In this document: in pieces, positions 1 through 5,682 of the stretch
Layout of the letters: every line of letters begins with the position of its first letter
Position numbering within the stretch: the stretch's first letter is position 1
From: an uncultured Clostridia bacterium
Lineage (GTDB): Bacteria > Bacillota > Clostridia > Christensenellales > Borkfalkiaceae
DNA length: 7,167 nucleotides
Direction: 5' to 3'
NCBI GenBank assembly: GCA_900548845.1
Contig: URMI01000050.1
Span: forward strand, 1-7,167
Notes under the pieces: model-generated
What the model saw: the letters and a program-made list of their open reading frames with translations, nothing else
What the model was told of the DNA's origin: nothing
The model's database searches: none
Made by a program: the position numbers and the translations under genes

Positions 1-19
1 ACGTGTGCTCTTCCGATCT
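1..19 (+). other. Illumina TruSeq adapter remnant (assembly artefact)
   Basis: The first 19 bases, ACGTGTGCTCTTCCGATCT, are identical to the 3' end of the Illumina TruSeq read-2 adapter. They are not genomic. An open frame from a GTG at position 3 would give a chimeric N-terminus MCSSDL, which is adapter-encoded. Native sequence begins at about position 20. The window therefore starts at a physical contig end, and the first gene is truncated for technical rather than biological reasons. Confidence 0.96.
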
Positions 20-1001
20 CAAAGACGCGGGCATCGAGATCACCGAGATGAATTCGGGCTGCATCTGCTGCTCGCTCGTGGGCGACTTTGCCAAGGCTTT
101 GAAAGAGGTGGAGGAGAAGTTCTCCCCCGACCGCATCGTCATCGAGCCTTCGGGCGTGGGGAAGCTTTCGGACGTCATCCGCGCCGTGCAGCGCGCGGGG
201 CTCGCGCATTCCGAACTCAACGCCTTCTGCACCGTCGTCGACGCCAAGAAGTGCAAAATGTACTTGAAGAACTTCGGCGAATTCTTCCTCGACCAGGTGG
301 AGAACGCAAGCTGCATCATCCTCTCGCACACGGCGCTGCCGCACGAGAAGCTGGATGAAGCGGTGGCGCTCCTCCGCGGGCATACGCAGGCGACCATCGT
401 CACCACCGAATGGGAGAAGCTGGACGGCAAAGAACTGCTCGCCGCCATGGAACAGCGCGACAGCCTCAGAGCCGAGCTCGAACGCCTTGCCAAAGAGGCG
501 GAAGAGCACGCCCACGCCGAGCATGATGAGTGCTGCCATCACCATCATCACGAGGAAGAGGGCGAGTGCTGCCACCATGACCACGATCATGAGCATGAGC
601 ACGGCGAGTGCTGCCACCATCATCATGAGGAAGAGGGCGAGTGCTGCCACCATCATCATGAGCATGAGGAAGGGGAGTGTCATCACGACCACGAGCATGA
701 GGGCGAGTGCCATCATCACCATCATCATGCGGACGAAGTGTTTGCAAGCTGGGGCACGGAGACCGCCAAGAAGTTTTCGAAAGAGGAGCTCGAAGGCGCG
801 CTCGAAGCGCTCTCTTCGGGCGAGTACGGCGATATCCTCCGCGCCAAGGGCTATGTAGACGGCGAAGAGGGCTGGATCTACTTCGACTATGTCCCCGGGG
901 AGCCCGACCTTCGTGCGGGCGAGCCGTCCGTCACGGGCAGGCTGTGCGTCATCGGCTGTCACCTCGCGGAAGACAAGCTCAAAACGCTCTTTTTGGGGTA
1001 A
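20..1001 (+). CDS. CobW/COG0523 (G3E) GTPase, putative zinc metallochaperone, 5'-truncated
   Basis: This is a G3E-family GTPase missing its N-terminus, probably about 45-60 residues including the Walker A loop, because the contig begins inside it. Residues are counted from the chimeric GTG at position 3. The metal-binding GCxCC motif is at 19-23, the Walker B-like IEPSGVG at 47-53, and an SHT segment at 108-110 stands near the base-recognition motif. A Cys/His/Glu-rich stretch spans about 168-242. A CobW C-terminal-like domain (about 244-332) ends in a GRLCVIGCHL segment. In this family the CxCC motif binds Zn or another divalent metal, and GTP hydrolysis drives delivery to a client protein. 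The protein should be cytoplasmic. It ends in TAA 3 bp before the next GTPase, so the two are almost certainly co-transcribed. Family assignment is firm. The metal and client are unknown, though zinc is the likeliest. Confidence 0.9.
504..728 (+). repeat. In-frame Cys/His/Glu-rich repeat tract in the GTPase
   Basis: This tract encodes about 75 residues of CCHHHH, GECC, EHEH and EEEGE units, with six (G/D)EC(C)HH starts in succession. The DNA itself repeats. A 27-bp block starting GGCGAGTGCTGCC recurs exactly at 603-629 and 636-662, a 33-bp period, and another 27-bp block recurs at 552-578 and 627-653. Every offset is a multiple of three, so gain or loss of units keeps the frame. Such His-rich loops are known in COG0523, HypB and UreE-type metallochaperones as metal-binding or storage segments. 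The paired cysteines in most units are richer than the usual His-only loops. Because the tract is repetitive, its exact length could be an assembly error. Confidence 0.88.
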
Positions 1002-1004
1002 GCC

Positions 1005-1952
1005 ATGGCGCCGAAAGAGATCCCCGTCTACCTGTTCCTCGGCTTTCTGGAGGCGGGCAAGACGACATTCATTCAGGAAACGATGGAAGACGAGCGATTC
1101 GACTCGGGCGAGCGCACCCTGCTTCTCGTCGCGGAGGAGGGGGTGGAGGAGTACGATCCTTCCCGCTTTGCCGTGGAGCACTTTGCCGTCGAGGAAGTGG
1201 ACGAAGAGGGGCTGAACGGCAAGAACCTTGCCTCTCTCGTTCAAAAGCACCGCGCCGACCGCGTCGTCCTCGAATACAACGGGATGTGGGAGCTTCAGAA
1301 GCTCTTCGACGCCATGCCCGACGGCTGGATCATCGCGCAGGTGATGACCTTCTTCGATGCGGCCACCTTCCTTGCCTACAACAAGAACATGCGGCAGCTC
1401 GTCTATGATAAGATCCCGTATGCCGATATGGTCGTCTTTAACCGCTTCGACGACAAGTTCTCCAAAGAGGAGTTCCACAAGATCGTGCGCGGGGCTTCGA
1501 GAAGGCCGGGCATCGTCTTCGAATATCCGGGCGGCAGGGCGGAATACGATGAGATCGAAGATCCGCTCCCGTACGATATCAACGCCAAAGTCATCGGGAT
1601 CGAGGACAGGGACTATGCCTTCTTTTACCGCGATCTCATGGAAGAGATGGGAAAATACGACGGGAAAGTGGTCTCCTTCAAGGGGCTCGTTGCCGTCGAC
1701 CGCAAGATGAAGCAGGGCACCATCGTCATCGGGCGGCATATCATGACGTGCTGCGAGGCGGACATCGCTTACAGCGGCATGGTGGTAAAGCACGCTTCGA
1801 CGCTTCCCTTAAAGACGCGCGATTGGGTGAAGATCACCGCGCGCATCGACATCGAATACGATAAGATCTACGGCCAGGAGGGACCCGTTCTGAAAGCGAG
1901 CGCCCTTGACTACTGCGAGCCGCCCGAACAAGAGCTCGCGACCTTCTATTGA
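1005..1952 (+). CDS. CobW-like GTPase fused to a DUF1980/TIGR03943-like C-terminal domain
   Basis: This 315-residue protein has a G3E GTPase-like N-terminal half. Walker A is at 13-20 (GFLEAGKT), LEYNGMWEL at about 89-97 replaces the usual EPSG Walker B region, and NRFD at 146-149 corresponds to NKxD. Unlike its upstream neighbour it has no CxCC motif, with acidic VAEEGVEEYD at 42-51 instead, and no His-rich loop. From about 220 onward it resembles the C-terminal domain of DUF1980/TIGR03943 (YcgQ) permease subunits: GRHIMTCCEAD at 243-253, then a DWVKITA strand at 273-279 and a PVLKASAL strand near the end. C249-C250 could bind metal. The start ATG follows a weak GGGG (995-998) and lies 3 bp after the preceding stop. 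Function is inferred: a partner of the upstream metallochaperone, perhaps linking it to a membrane permease. The GTPase fold is confident; the C-terminal assignment rests on remembered family patterns. Confidence 0.82.
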   Translation: MAPKEIPVYLFLGFLEAGKTTFIQETMEDERFDSGERTLLLVAEEGVEEYDPSRFAVEHFAVEEVDEEGLNGKNLASLVQKHRADRVVLEYNGMWELQKLFDAMPDGWIIAQVMTFFDAATFLAYNKNMRQLVYDKIPYADMVVFNRFDDKFSKEEFHKIVRGASRRPGIVFEYPGGRAEYDEIEDPLPYDINAKVIGIEDRDYAFFYRDLMEEMGKYDGKVVSFKGLVAVDRKMKQGTIVIGRHIMTCCEADIAYSGMVVKHASTLPLKTRDWVKITARIDIEYDKIYGQEGPVLKASALDYCEPPEQELATFY

Positions 1953-1956
1953 TGCT

Positions 1957-3285
1957 ATGGAAAACGGAAAAGTAACCCGATCGCCCTTCAAACTCAAATT
2001 TCCCTATCTCTTTATCTTATTGGGATTTTTGGCGATCATCCTCGTCGGCTCGCTCCTTCTGATGCTGCCCTTCGCGACCCATAACGGCATCGCTTTCATC
2101 GATGCGCTGTTTGTTTCGACGAGCGCGGTGTGCATCACGGGGCTTTCCTCCGTCGTCGTCATCGACACTTTTACGCTGTTCGGGCAGATCGTCGTGATGC
2201 TGCTCATCCAGATCGGTGGGCTGGGGTTCGTCACCGTCATGACGGCAGTCTTGACGCTGTTCGGCGTCAAGCTCGGCCTTTCGGAAAAATTTCTGATGGG
2301 CGAAACGCTCGGCGAAAGCCGCCTCAACGTCCGCACCTTTTTGGGGCGCGCTCTCCTTATCACCCTCGTCATCGAGGTGTTCGGCGTCATCCTCAATATG
2401 ATCGCCCTCCGCGCCGACTATTCGGGCGGAAGGCTGTTCTTTGTCTCGCTCTTTCAGGCGATCTCCGCCTTCAATAACGCGGGGTTCGATCTGTTCGGCT
2501 CTACGAGCATGCAGATGTATGCGGGGGATAAGAACCCGCTGCTTCTCTTTAGCACGGCGCTTCTGACCGTCCTCGGCGGGCTCGGATACATCGTCATCAA
2601 CGAGGTCGTCACGCTGCGCAAGAGCCCGAAGCATCTGAGCACGCACAGCAAGATCGTGCTGACCATCACGCCCATCCTGCTCTTCGGCGGCGGGCTCGGG
2701 ATCTATCTTTCCGAGTGGGGCGGCGTTTCCTTCGGCGACGCCATGTTCATGAGCGCGATGGCGCGTACCTGCGGGTTCTCCTGCTGCGATCTTTCGGCGT
2801 GGAAGAATTCCTCGCTCATGTTCTACGACTTTCTGATGTTCGTGGGTGCAGGGCCTGCCTCGACGGGCGGCGGCATCAAGTGTACGACGCTCGTCGTCAT
2901 CGTCGTTGCCATCGTCTCGTTCATGCGCGGGAAGCAGCCCGTCATCTTCCAGCGCAAGATCCCCGCGCGCACCGTATCCCGCGCCATGCTCATCACGGTG
3001 ATGACGCTCATCTGCGTGTATGCGGTCTCGACGGGCGTCGCCGCGTTCGAACCTCAGACCCCGACTTCGCATATCGTATTGGAGACGGTCTCCGCGTTTG
3101 CGAACGTGGGAAGCTCGGCGGGCATCACGACGGGCCTGGAGACGGGGAGCAAGGCGCTTCTCATCTTTGCCATGTTCTTCGGAAGGCTGGGCTGCATGAC
3201 CGTTCTGATGGTCCTGCGCCGCAATTGGAACCGCAGCGAGGACGAATCTATCCGCTATGTGGATGCGGAAGTCATCGTAGGATAA
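1957..3285 (+). CDS. ktrB: KtrB/TrkH-family potassium uptake protein, membrane pore subunit
   Basis: This 442-residue protein is the K+-translocating subunit of a Ktr/Trk uptake system in the cytoplasmic membrane. It shows the four M1-P-M2 repeats of the superfamily, each with the pore glycine: AVCITGLS (57-64), ISAFNNAGFD (169-178), ARTCGFSCCD (269-278) and VSAFANVGSS (378-387). The gating-loop segment GPASTGGGIK lies at 299-308. Length matches bacterial KtrB. The ATG at 1957 is chosen because it lies 4 bp after the upstream stop and begins a short polar N-terminus before the first membrane helix. An upstream in-frame TTG at 1906 would overlap the GTPase and has no suitably spaced ribosome binding site. 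No Shine-Dalgarno sequence is seen before 1957, so translation is probably coupled to the upstream gene. KtrA is encoded next and should regulate gating. The cysteines around the third filter are unusual. Confidence 0.93.
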   Translation: MENGKVTRSPFKLKFPYLFILLGFLAIILVGSLLLMLPFATHNGIAFIDALFVSTSAVCITGLSSVVVIDTFTLFGQIVVMLLIQIGGLGFVTVMTAVLTLFGVKLGLSEKFLMGETLGESRLNVRTFLGRALLITLVIEVFGVILNMIALRADYSGGRLFFVSLFQAISAFNNAGFDLFGSTSMQMYAGDKNPLLLFSTALLTVLGGLGYIVINEVVTLRKSPKHLSTHSKIVLTITPILLFGGGLGIYLSEWGGVSFGDAMFMSAMARTCGFSCCDLSAWKNSSLMFYDFLMFVGAGPASTGGGIKCTTLVVIVVAIVSFMRGKQPVIFQRKIPARTVSRAMLITVMTLICVYAVSTGVAAFEPQTPTSHIVLETVSAFANVGSSAGITTGLETGSKALLIFAMFFGRLGCMTVLMVLRRNWNRSEDESIRYVDAEVIVG

Positions 3286-3327
3286 AGGTCGGCGTCGTTA
3301 CCGCCGCAAATAATAGCCGCGACAAGC

Positions 3328-3335
3328 GGGGAGGA
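3328..3335 (+). promoter_or_regulatory. Strong ribosome binding site of ktrA
   Basis: GGGGAGGA ends 4 bp before the ATG at 3340 and fixes that start. It lies in the 54-bp gap after ktrB (3286-3339). I see no promoter or terminator in that gap, so ktrA is probably translated from the ktrB transcript. Confidence 0.85.
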
Positions 3336-3339
3336 ATAT

Positions 3340-3993
3340 ATGAAAAGAGATTTTGCTGTCATCGGGCTCGGCTCGTTCGGGAGTAAGCTTTGCCTGGAGC
3401 TGGGCGCCCAGGGGGCGAATGTCGTCGCCGTCGATCTGGACGAGGAGCGCGTCAACCGCATTGCGGAACAGATCCCGCTCGCCTATTGCTGCGACTGCAC
3501 CAAGGAAGAGACCTTAAAGAAGCTCGAGCTCGACGACGTTGACTGCGTCATCGTGGCGATCGGAAAGAACTTCGAGGCGAGCATCCTCATTCTGGTGCTT
3601 CTGAAAGAGCTCGGCGTGGGGCGCGTCATCGTGCGCGCGGAAGAGGAGAGTGCAAAGCGCGTCCTTCTGCGCCTCGGCGCGGACGAGGTGTTCGATGCGA
3701 GAGAACTCGCCGTCAACAACCTCTGCGGGCGGCTTCTCAATCACGGCATCACGCAGTTCTTCCGCGTGACGGAGGAATCGAGCGTCGCAACGCTCGTCTA
3801 CAGCGGTAAGGAGCCCTCCAAAAAGCTCATGGAGATGGACCTGAGAAATCGCTATCATCTCAACGTTTTGCTCATCTGCAGAGGGGAGCAGCGCATCACG
3901 CCTACGGGCGAGGACAGATTCCTCCCCGGTGATTCCGTCGTGGTGTTCGGCTCCAACGCCGCCATCAAGCGCATGGAGCGGCAGATCCGCTAA
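3340..3993 (+). CDS. ktrA: KtrA/TrkA-family regulatory subunit of the potassium uptake system (RCK_N and RCK_C)
   Basis: This 217-residue cytosolic protein has one RCK unit, the size expected for KtrA rather than the double-length TrkA. The Rossmann RCK_N domain (about 1-135) begins FAVIGLGSFGSKL, with the dinucleotide glycines G9, G11 and G14. Acidic D32 and D34 follow the second strand, consistent with NAD(H)- or adenine-nucleotide binding. The TrkA_C domain spans about 140-217. In known systems an octameric KtrA ring docks on the KtrB dimer and gates it with ATP/ADP. In several Firmicutes c-di-AMP binds the C-terminal domain, which is possible here but not shown. Adjacency to ktrB and the strong ribosome binding site support a functional pair. 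C50, C51 and C53 form an unusual cysteine cluster beside the nucleotide fold. The unit ends at a terminator beginning 13 bp after the stop. Confidence 0.94.
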   Translation: MKRDFAVIGLGSFGSKLCLELGAQGANVVAVDLDEERVNRIAEQIPLAYCCDCTKEETLKKLELDDVDCVIVAIGKNFEASILILVLLKELGVGRVIVRAEEESAKRVLLRLGADEVFDARELAVNNLCGRLLNHGITQFFRVTEESSVATLVYSGKEPSKKLMEMDLRNRYHLNVLLICRGEQRITPTGEDRFLPGDSVVVFGSNAAIKRMERQIR

Positions 3994-4005
3994 ACTAAGA
4001 TATGG

Positions 4006-4045
4006 GCGGCTTTTCCCGAAATGTGCGGAGAAATGCCGCTCTTTT
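4006..4045 (+). terminator. Probable intrinsic terminator after ktrA
   Basis: An outer stem GCGGC (4006-4010) / GCCGC (4035-4039) continues inward as TTTT (4011-4014) / GAAA (4030-4033) with one bulged base, then CCG (4016-4018) / CGG (4026-4028) after one mismatch. The loop is 7 nt and TCTTTT (4040-4045) follows. It begins 13 bp after the ktrA stop and would end the metal/potassium unit. The stem is imperfect, so termination may be partial. The remaining 39 bp before the next gene hold only a small GGCA/TGCC hairpin (4057-4069) and no convincing -35/-10 pair. Confidence 0.7.
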
Positions 4046-4084
4046 GCGTAATATGAGGCATTTTTTGCCGATTAGCATAGTAAT

Positions 4085-4975
4085 ATGTCAGACATAATAT
4101 ATCCCGATCGGGGCATTCCCGAAGCTTTGCGGGCAAAACTGGAATTTGAGTACGGGGAGGACGCCGAAAAGATCCTGGCGGCGTTTGAAAGGGAGCGGCC
4201 CGTCACCTTCCGCGTCAACCGCCTGAAAGCGGACGAGGGGCGCGTTCTTCGGGAGTTTGCGGGGATGACGCTCCGCCGCGCTGCGTTTTATGAGGACGCC
4301 TTCATTTTGGAGGGCGCTTCGGAGCGCGATGTGCAGAAAACGGCGCTCTACGAGGAGGGCGGCCTCTATCTGCAGAGCCTTTCTTCCATGCTCCCGCCGC
4401 TCTTTGTGGAGCCCAAGGCGGGGGAGAGCATCCTCGACATGACGGCGGCTCCCGGCGGCAAGACGACGCAGCTTTCCGCGCTTTCGGGAGGCGGCGCGCT
4501 CATCACCGCCTGCGAACGCGATAAATTCCGTTTCGAACGGCTTAAATACAACGTGGAAAAGCAGGGGGCGGGGCGCGTGACGCTCCTGAATGAGGACGCG
4601 CGGAATTTGAGCCCGTATTTCCGCTTTGATAAAGTGCTTTTAGACGCGCCCTGTTCGGGCAGCGGAACGCTTTCGCCTTCTAACCCCGTCCGTTGGAGCG
4701 AAAAACTGCTTGCAAAGTGCATTTCGTTGCAGCGGGCGCTTCTCAAAAAGGCGTTCGAACTCTTAAAACCGGGCGGCACGCTCGTCTATTCCACCTGCTC
4801 GGTCCTTCGCGAAGAGAACGAAGAGGCGATCTCTTCCTTGAAGGGGGCGCGGCTCGTGCCGATCGCTCCGCCCGAGGGGGTGCCGCTGCTGCCCTCCGCC
4901 GAAGGGACGTTGTGTGTAAGGCCCGACGGCCTCTTTGAAGGGTTCTTTGTCGCAAAACTGCAAAAGCTTTCCTAA
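4085..4975 (+). CDS. RNA (cytosine-5) methyltransferase, RsmB/NOP2/Sun family, short form
   Basis: This is a 296-residue SAM-dependent methyltransferase that would convert cytosine to m5C in rRNA or tRNA. The SAM-binding motif DMTAAPGGKT is at 118-127. DAPCSGSGT (187-195) holds C190 and STCS (236-239) holds C238, the two cysteines that in this family release the product and form the covalent intermediate. RVNRLK (43-48) and LYLQSLSSM (94-102) match the N-terminal part of the family. The protein is much shorter than RsmB or RsmF: it lacks a NusB-like N-terminal domain and any C-terminal PUA-like extension, so the target base cannot be named. The start is forced, because an in-frame TAG lies at 4073-4075 and the next ATG is at residue 61. 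Even so, no Shine-Dalgarno sequence precedes it. It is probably a separate unit between two terminators. Confidence 0.93.
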   Translation: MSDIIYPDRGIPEALRAKLEFEYGEDAEKILAAFERERPVTFRVNRLKADEGRVLREFAGMTLRRAAFYEDAFILEGASERDVQKTALYEEGGLYLQSLSSMLPPLFVEPKAGESILDMTAAPGGKTTQLSALSGGGALITACERDKFRFERLKYNVEKQGAGRVTLLNEDARNLSPYFRFDKVLLDAPCSGSGTLSPSNPVRWSEKLLAKCISLQRALLKKAFELLKPGGTLVYSTCSVLREENEEAISSLKGARLVPIAPPEGVPLLPSAEGTLCVRPDGLFEGFFVAKLQKLS

Positions 4976-4982
4976 AAAATTT

Positions 4983-5013
4983 GCCCCGAGGGTTGATACC
5001 GCGGGGCTTTTCT
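4983..5013 (+). terminator. Intrinsic terminator of the methyltransferase gene
   Basis: GCCCCG (4983-4988) pairs with CGGGGC (5002-5007). Inside, GGT (4991-4993) pairs with ACC (4998-5000) around a TGAT loop, separated from the outer stem by a small asymmetric internal loop. TTTTCT follows. It starts 7 bp after the stop codon. The hairpin overlaps the promoter of the next gene. Confidence 0.85.
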
Positions 5014-5021
5014 GTTATAAT
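4993..5021 (+). promoter_or_regulatory. Sigma-70/SigA-type promoter for the nitroreductase gene
   Basis: The -35 box TTGATA (4993-4998) and the -10 box TATAAT (5016-5021) are separated by exactly 17 bp. A TG at 5013-5014 makes an extended -10. The match is five of six and six of six to consensus. The start point should fall near 5028, leaving a leader of about 44 nt before the ATG at 5072. The -35 box lies in the loop and inner stem of the upstream terminator. Confidence 0.88.
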
Positions 5022-5057
5022 GGAGAAAAACGGGCGCGGTTTCCAAGCGTGCGCCCC

Positions 5058-5066
5058 AAGGGAGGA
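5058..5066 (+). promoter_or_regulatory. Ribosome binding site of the nitroreductase gene
   Basis: AAGGGAGGA lies 5 bp before the ATG at 5072 and is a near-perfect Shine-Dalgarno sequence. With the promoter just upstream it fixes the start and suggests strong translation. Confidence 0.87.
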
Positions 5067-5071
5067 AATAT

Positions 5072-5590
5072 ATGAAGGACGCGATGAATGTTTTACTGAC
5101 GCGCAGGAGCATCCGCTCGTACAAGAGCGACCCCGTGCCCGAGGAGATCATTGAAAAGATCATCGAGGCGGGCCTCTATGCGCCCACGGGGATGGGATTG
5201 CAGGATCCCATCATCATCGCCGTGACGAACAAGGAGATGCGCGATAAGATCGCAAAAGAGAATGCCGCCGTCATGGGGAGAGATTCCGATCCCTTCTACG
5301 GCGCGCCCGTCATCCTTCTGGTCGCGGCGAAGGCATGCTCCAACGCCGTGTATGACGGCAGCTGCGTGATGGACAACCTTCTTAACGCCGCGTGGGCGAT
5401 GGGGCTGGGTTCGTGCTGGATCCACCGCGCCAAGGAAGAGCTCGAACGCCCCTTCGGGAAGGAGCTTTTGTCTTCGCTCGGTATCGAGGGAGAGTATATC
5501 GGCATCGGGCACGTCGCGCTCGGCTATATCGAGGGCGAGCCGCCCGCACCCAAGCCCCGCAATGAGGGCCGCGTCTTCTGGGTGAAGTAA
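5072..5590 (+). CDS. Nitroreductase family protein (FMN-dependent oxidoreductase)
   Basis: This small 172-residue flavoprotein of the nitroreductase superfamily transfers hydride from NAD(P)H through FMN to a nitro-aromatic, quinone, flavin or other acceptor. The N-terminal RRSIRSYKSDPVP (11-23) is the usual FMN-phosphate-binding start, followed by APTGMGLQ (37-44). The Gly-rich AWAMGLGSCWI (107-117) and the C-terminal KPR (161-163) complete the fold. Members of this size act as cytoplasmic homodimers. Sequence alone does not give the physiological substrate. It appears monocistronic, with its own promoter, a strong ribosome binding site and a clear terminator, which suggests independent and perhaps strong expression. 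Its neighbours, an RNA methyltransferase and a xylosidase, give no clue to the acceptor. Confidence 0.92.
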   Translation: MKDAMNVLLTRRSIRSYKSDPVPEEIIEKIIEAGLYAPTGMGLQDPIIIAVTNKEMRDKIAKENAAVMGRDSDPFYGAPVILLVAAKACSNAVYDGSCVMDNLLNAAWAMGLGSCWIHRAKEELERPFGKELLSSLGIEGEYIGIGHVALGYIEGEPPAPKPRNEGRVFWVK

Positions 5591-5593
5591 AAA

Positions 5594-5622
5594 AAGAGCA
5601 GCCGAAAAGCTGCTCTTGTTTT
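5594..5622 (+). terminator. Intrinsic terminator of the nitroreductase gene
   Basis: A perfect 9-bp stem, AAGAGCAGC (5594-5602) with GCTGCTCTT (5609-5617), closes a CGAAAA loop and is followed by GTTTT. It begins 3 bp after the stop codon. An A-run (5589-5595) on the 5' side means it could also act on the opposite strand. Confidence 0.92.
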
Positions 5623-5638
5623 CCTGATGAAATGAGGA

Positions 5639-5681
5639 GCGCCTGCGGGAAAGGCGGGCGCTTCCCGATAAGCATCGGGAA
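5639..5681 (+). promoter_or_regulatory. Tandem hairpins in the leader of the xylosidase gene (candidate RNA regulator or operator)
   Basis: Hairpin 1 is GCGCCTGC (5639-5646) with GCGGGCGC (5654-5661), 8 bp with one G-U pair and the loop GGGAAAG. Hairpin 2 follows without a gap: TTCCCGAT (5662-5669) with ATCGGGAA (5674-5681), a perfect 8-bp stem with loop AAGC. One base later begins the Shine-Dalgarno AAGGAG (5683-5688). The GGGAA in the loop of hairpin 1 (5647-5651) is complementary to TTCCC in the 5' arm of hairpin 2 (5662-5666), so a pseudoknot or alternative fold is possible. There is no T-run, so neither hairpin is a terminator. Hairpin 2 is also a 20-bp dyad that a repressor could bind as DNA. 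I see no sigma-70 promoter in 5623-5682. The structure is seen; its role is inferred. Confidence 0.6.
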
Positions 5682-5682
5682 T

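Noticed and set aside
3..20. GTG at position 3 as the true start of the first gene
   Set aside because: It lies inside the adapter, and the family requires an N-terminal Walker A region that is absent.
504..728. Short direct repeats as a possible CRISPR array
   Set aside because: The repeats are inside a coding frame, contiguous or separated by a few bases, with no unique spacers, and encode Cys/His/Glu-rich protein.
466..747. Minus-strand and shifted-frame peptides over the His-rich tract
   Set aside because: They are repetitive only because the underlying DNA repeats; none has a start signal or a domain.
1950..1954. TGATG stop/start overlap as a coupled start for ktrB
   Set aside because: The ATG at 1952 is in a different frame from ktrB and reaches a TAA after seven codons.
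1906..1956. TTG at 1906 as the ktrB start
   Set aside because: It would overlap the upstream gene by 47 bp and has no ribosome binding site at usable distance; the ATG at 1957 fits the family length and gene spacing.
2017..3072. A 351-codon minus-strand open frame opposite ktrB
   Set aside because: The product is a low-complexity Asp/Arg/Glu/His mixture, as expected from the reverse complement of a G+C-rich membrane-protein gene. The + strand KtrB has all four pore loops.
3317..3329. CCGC/GCGG inverted repeat before the ktrA ribosome binding site
   Set aside because: A 4-bp stem is expected by chance in G+C-rich DNA.
4057..4069. Small GGCA/TGCC hairpin with a T-only loop
   Set aside because: The stem is only 4 bp and no T-run follows it; too weak to call a terminator or regulatory element.
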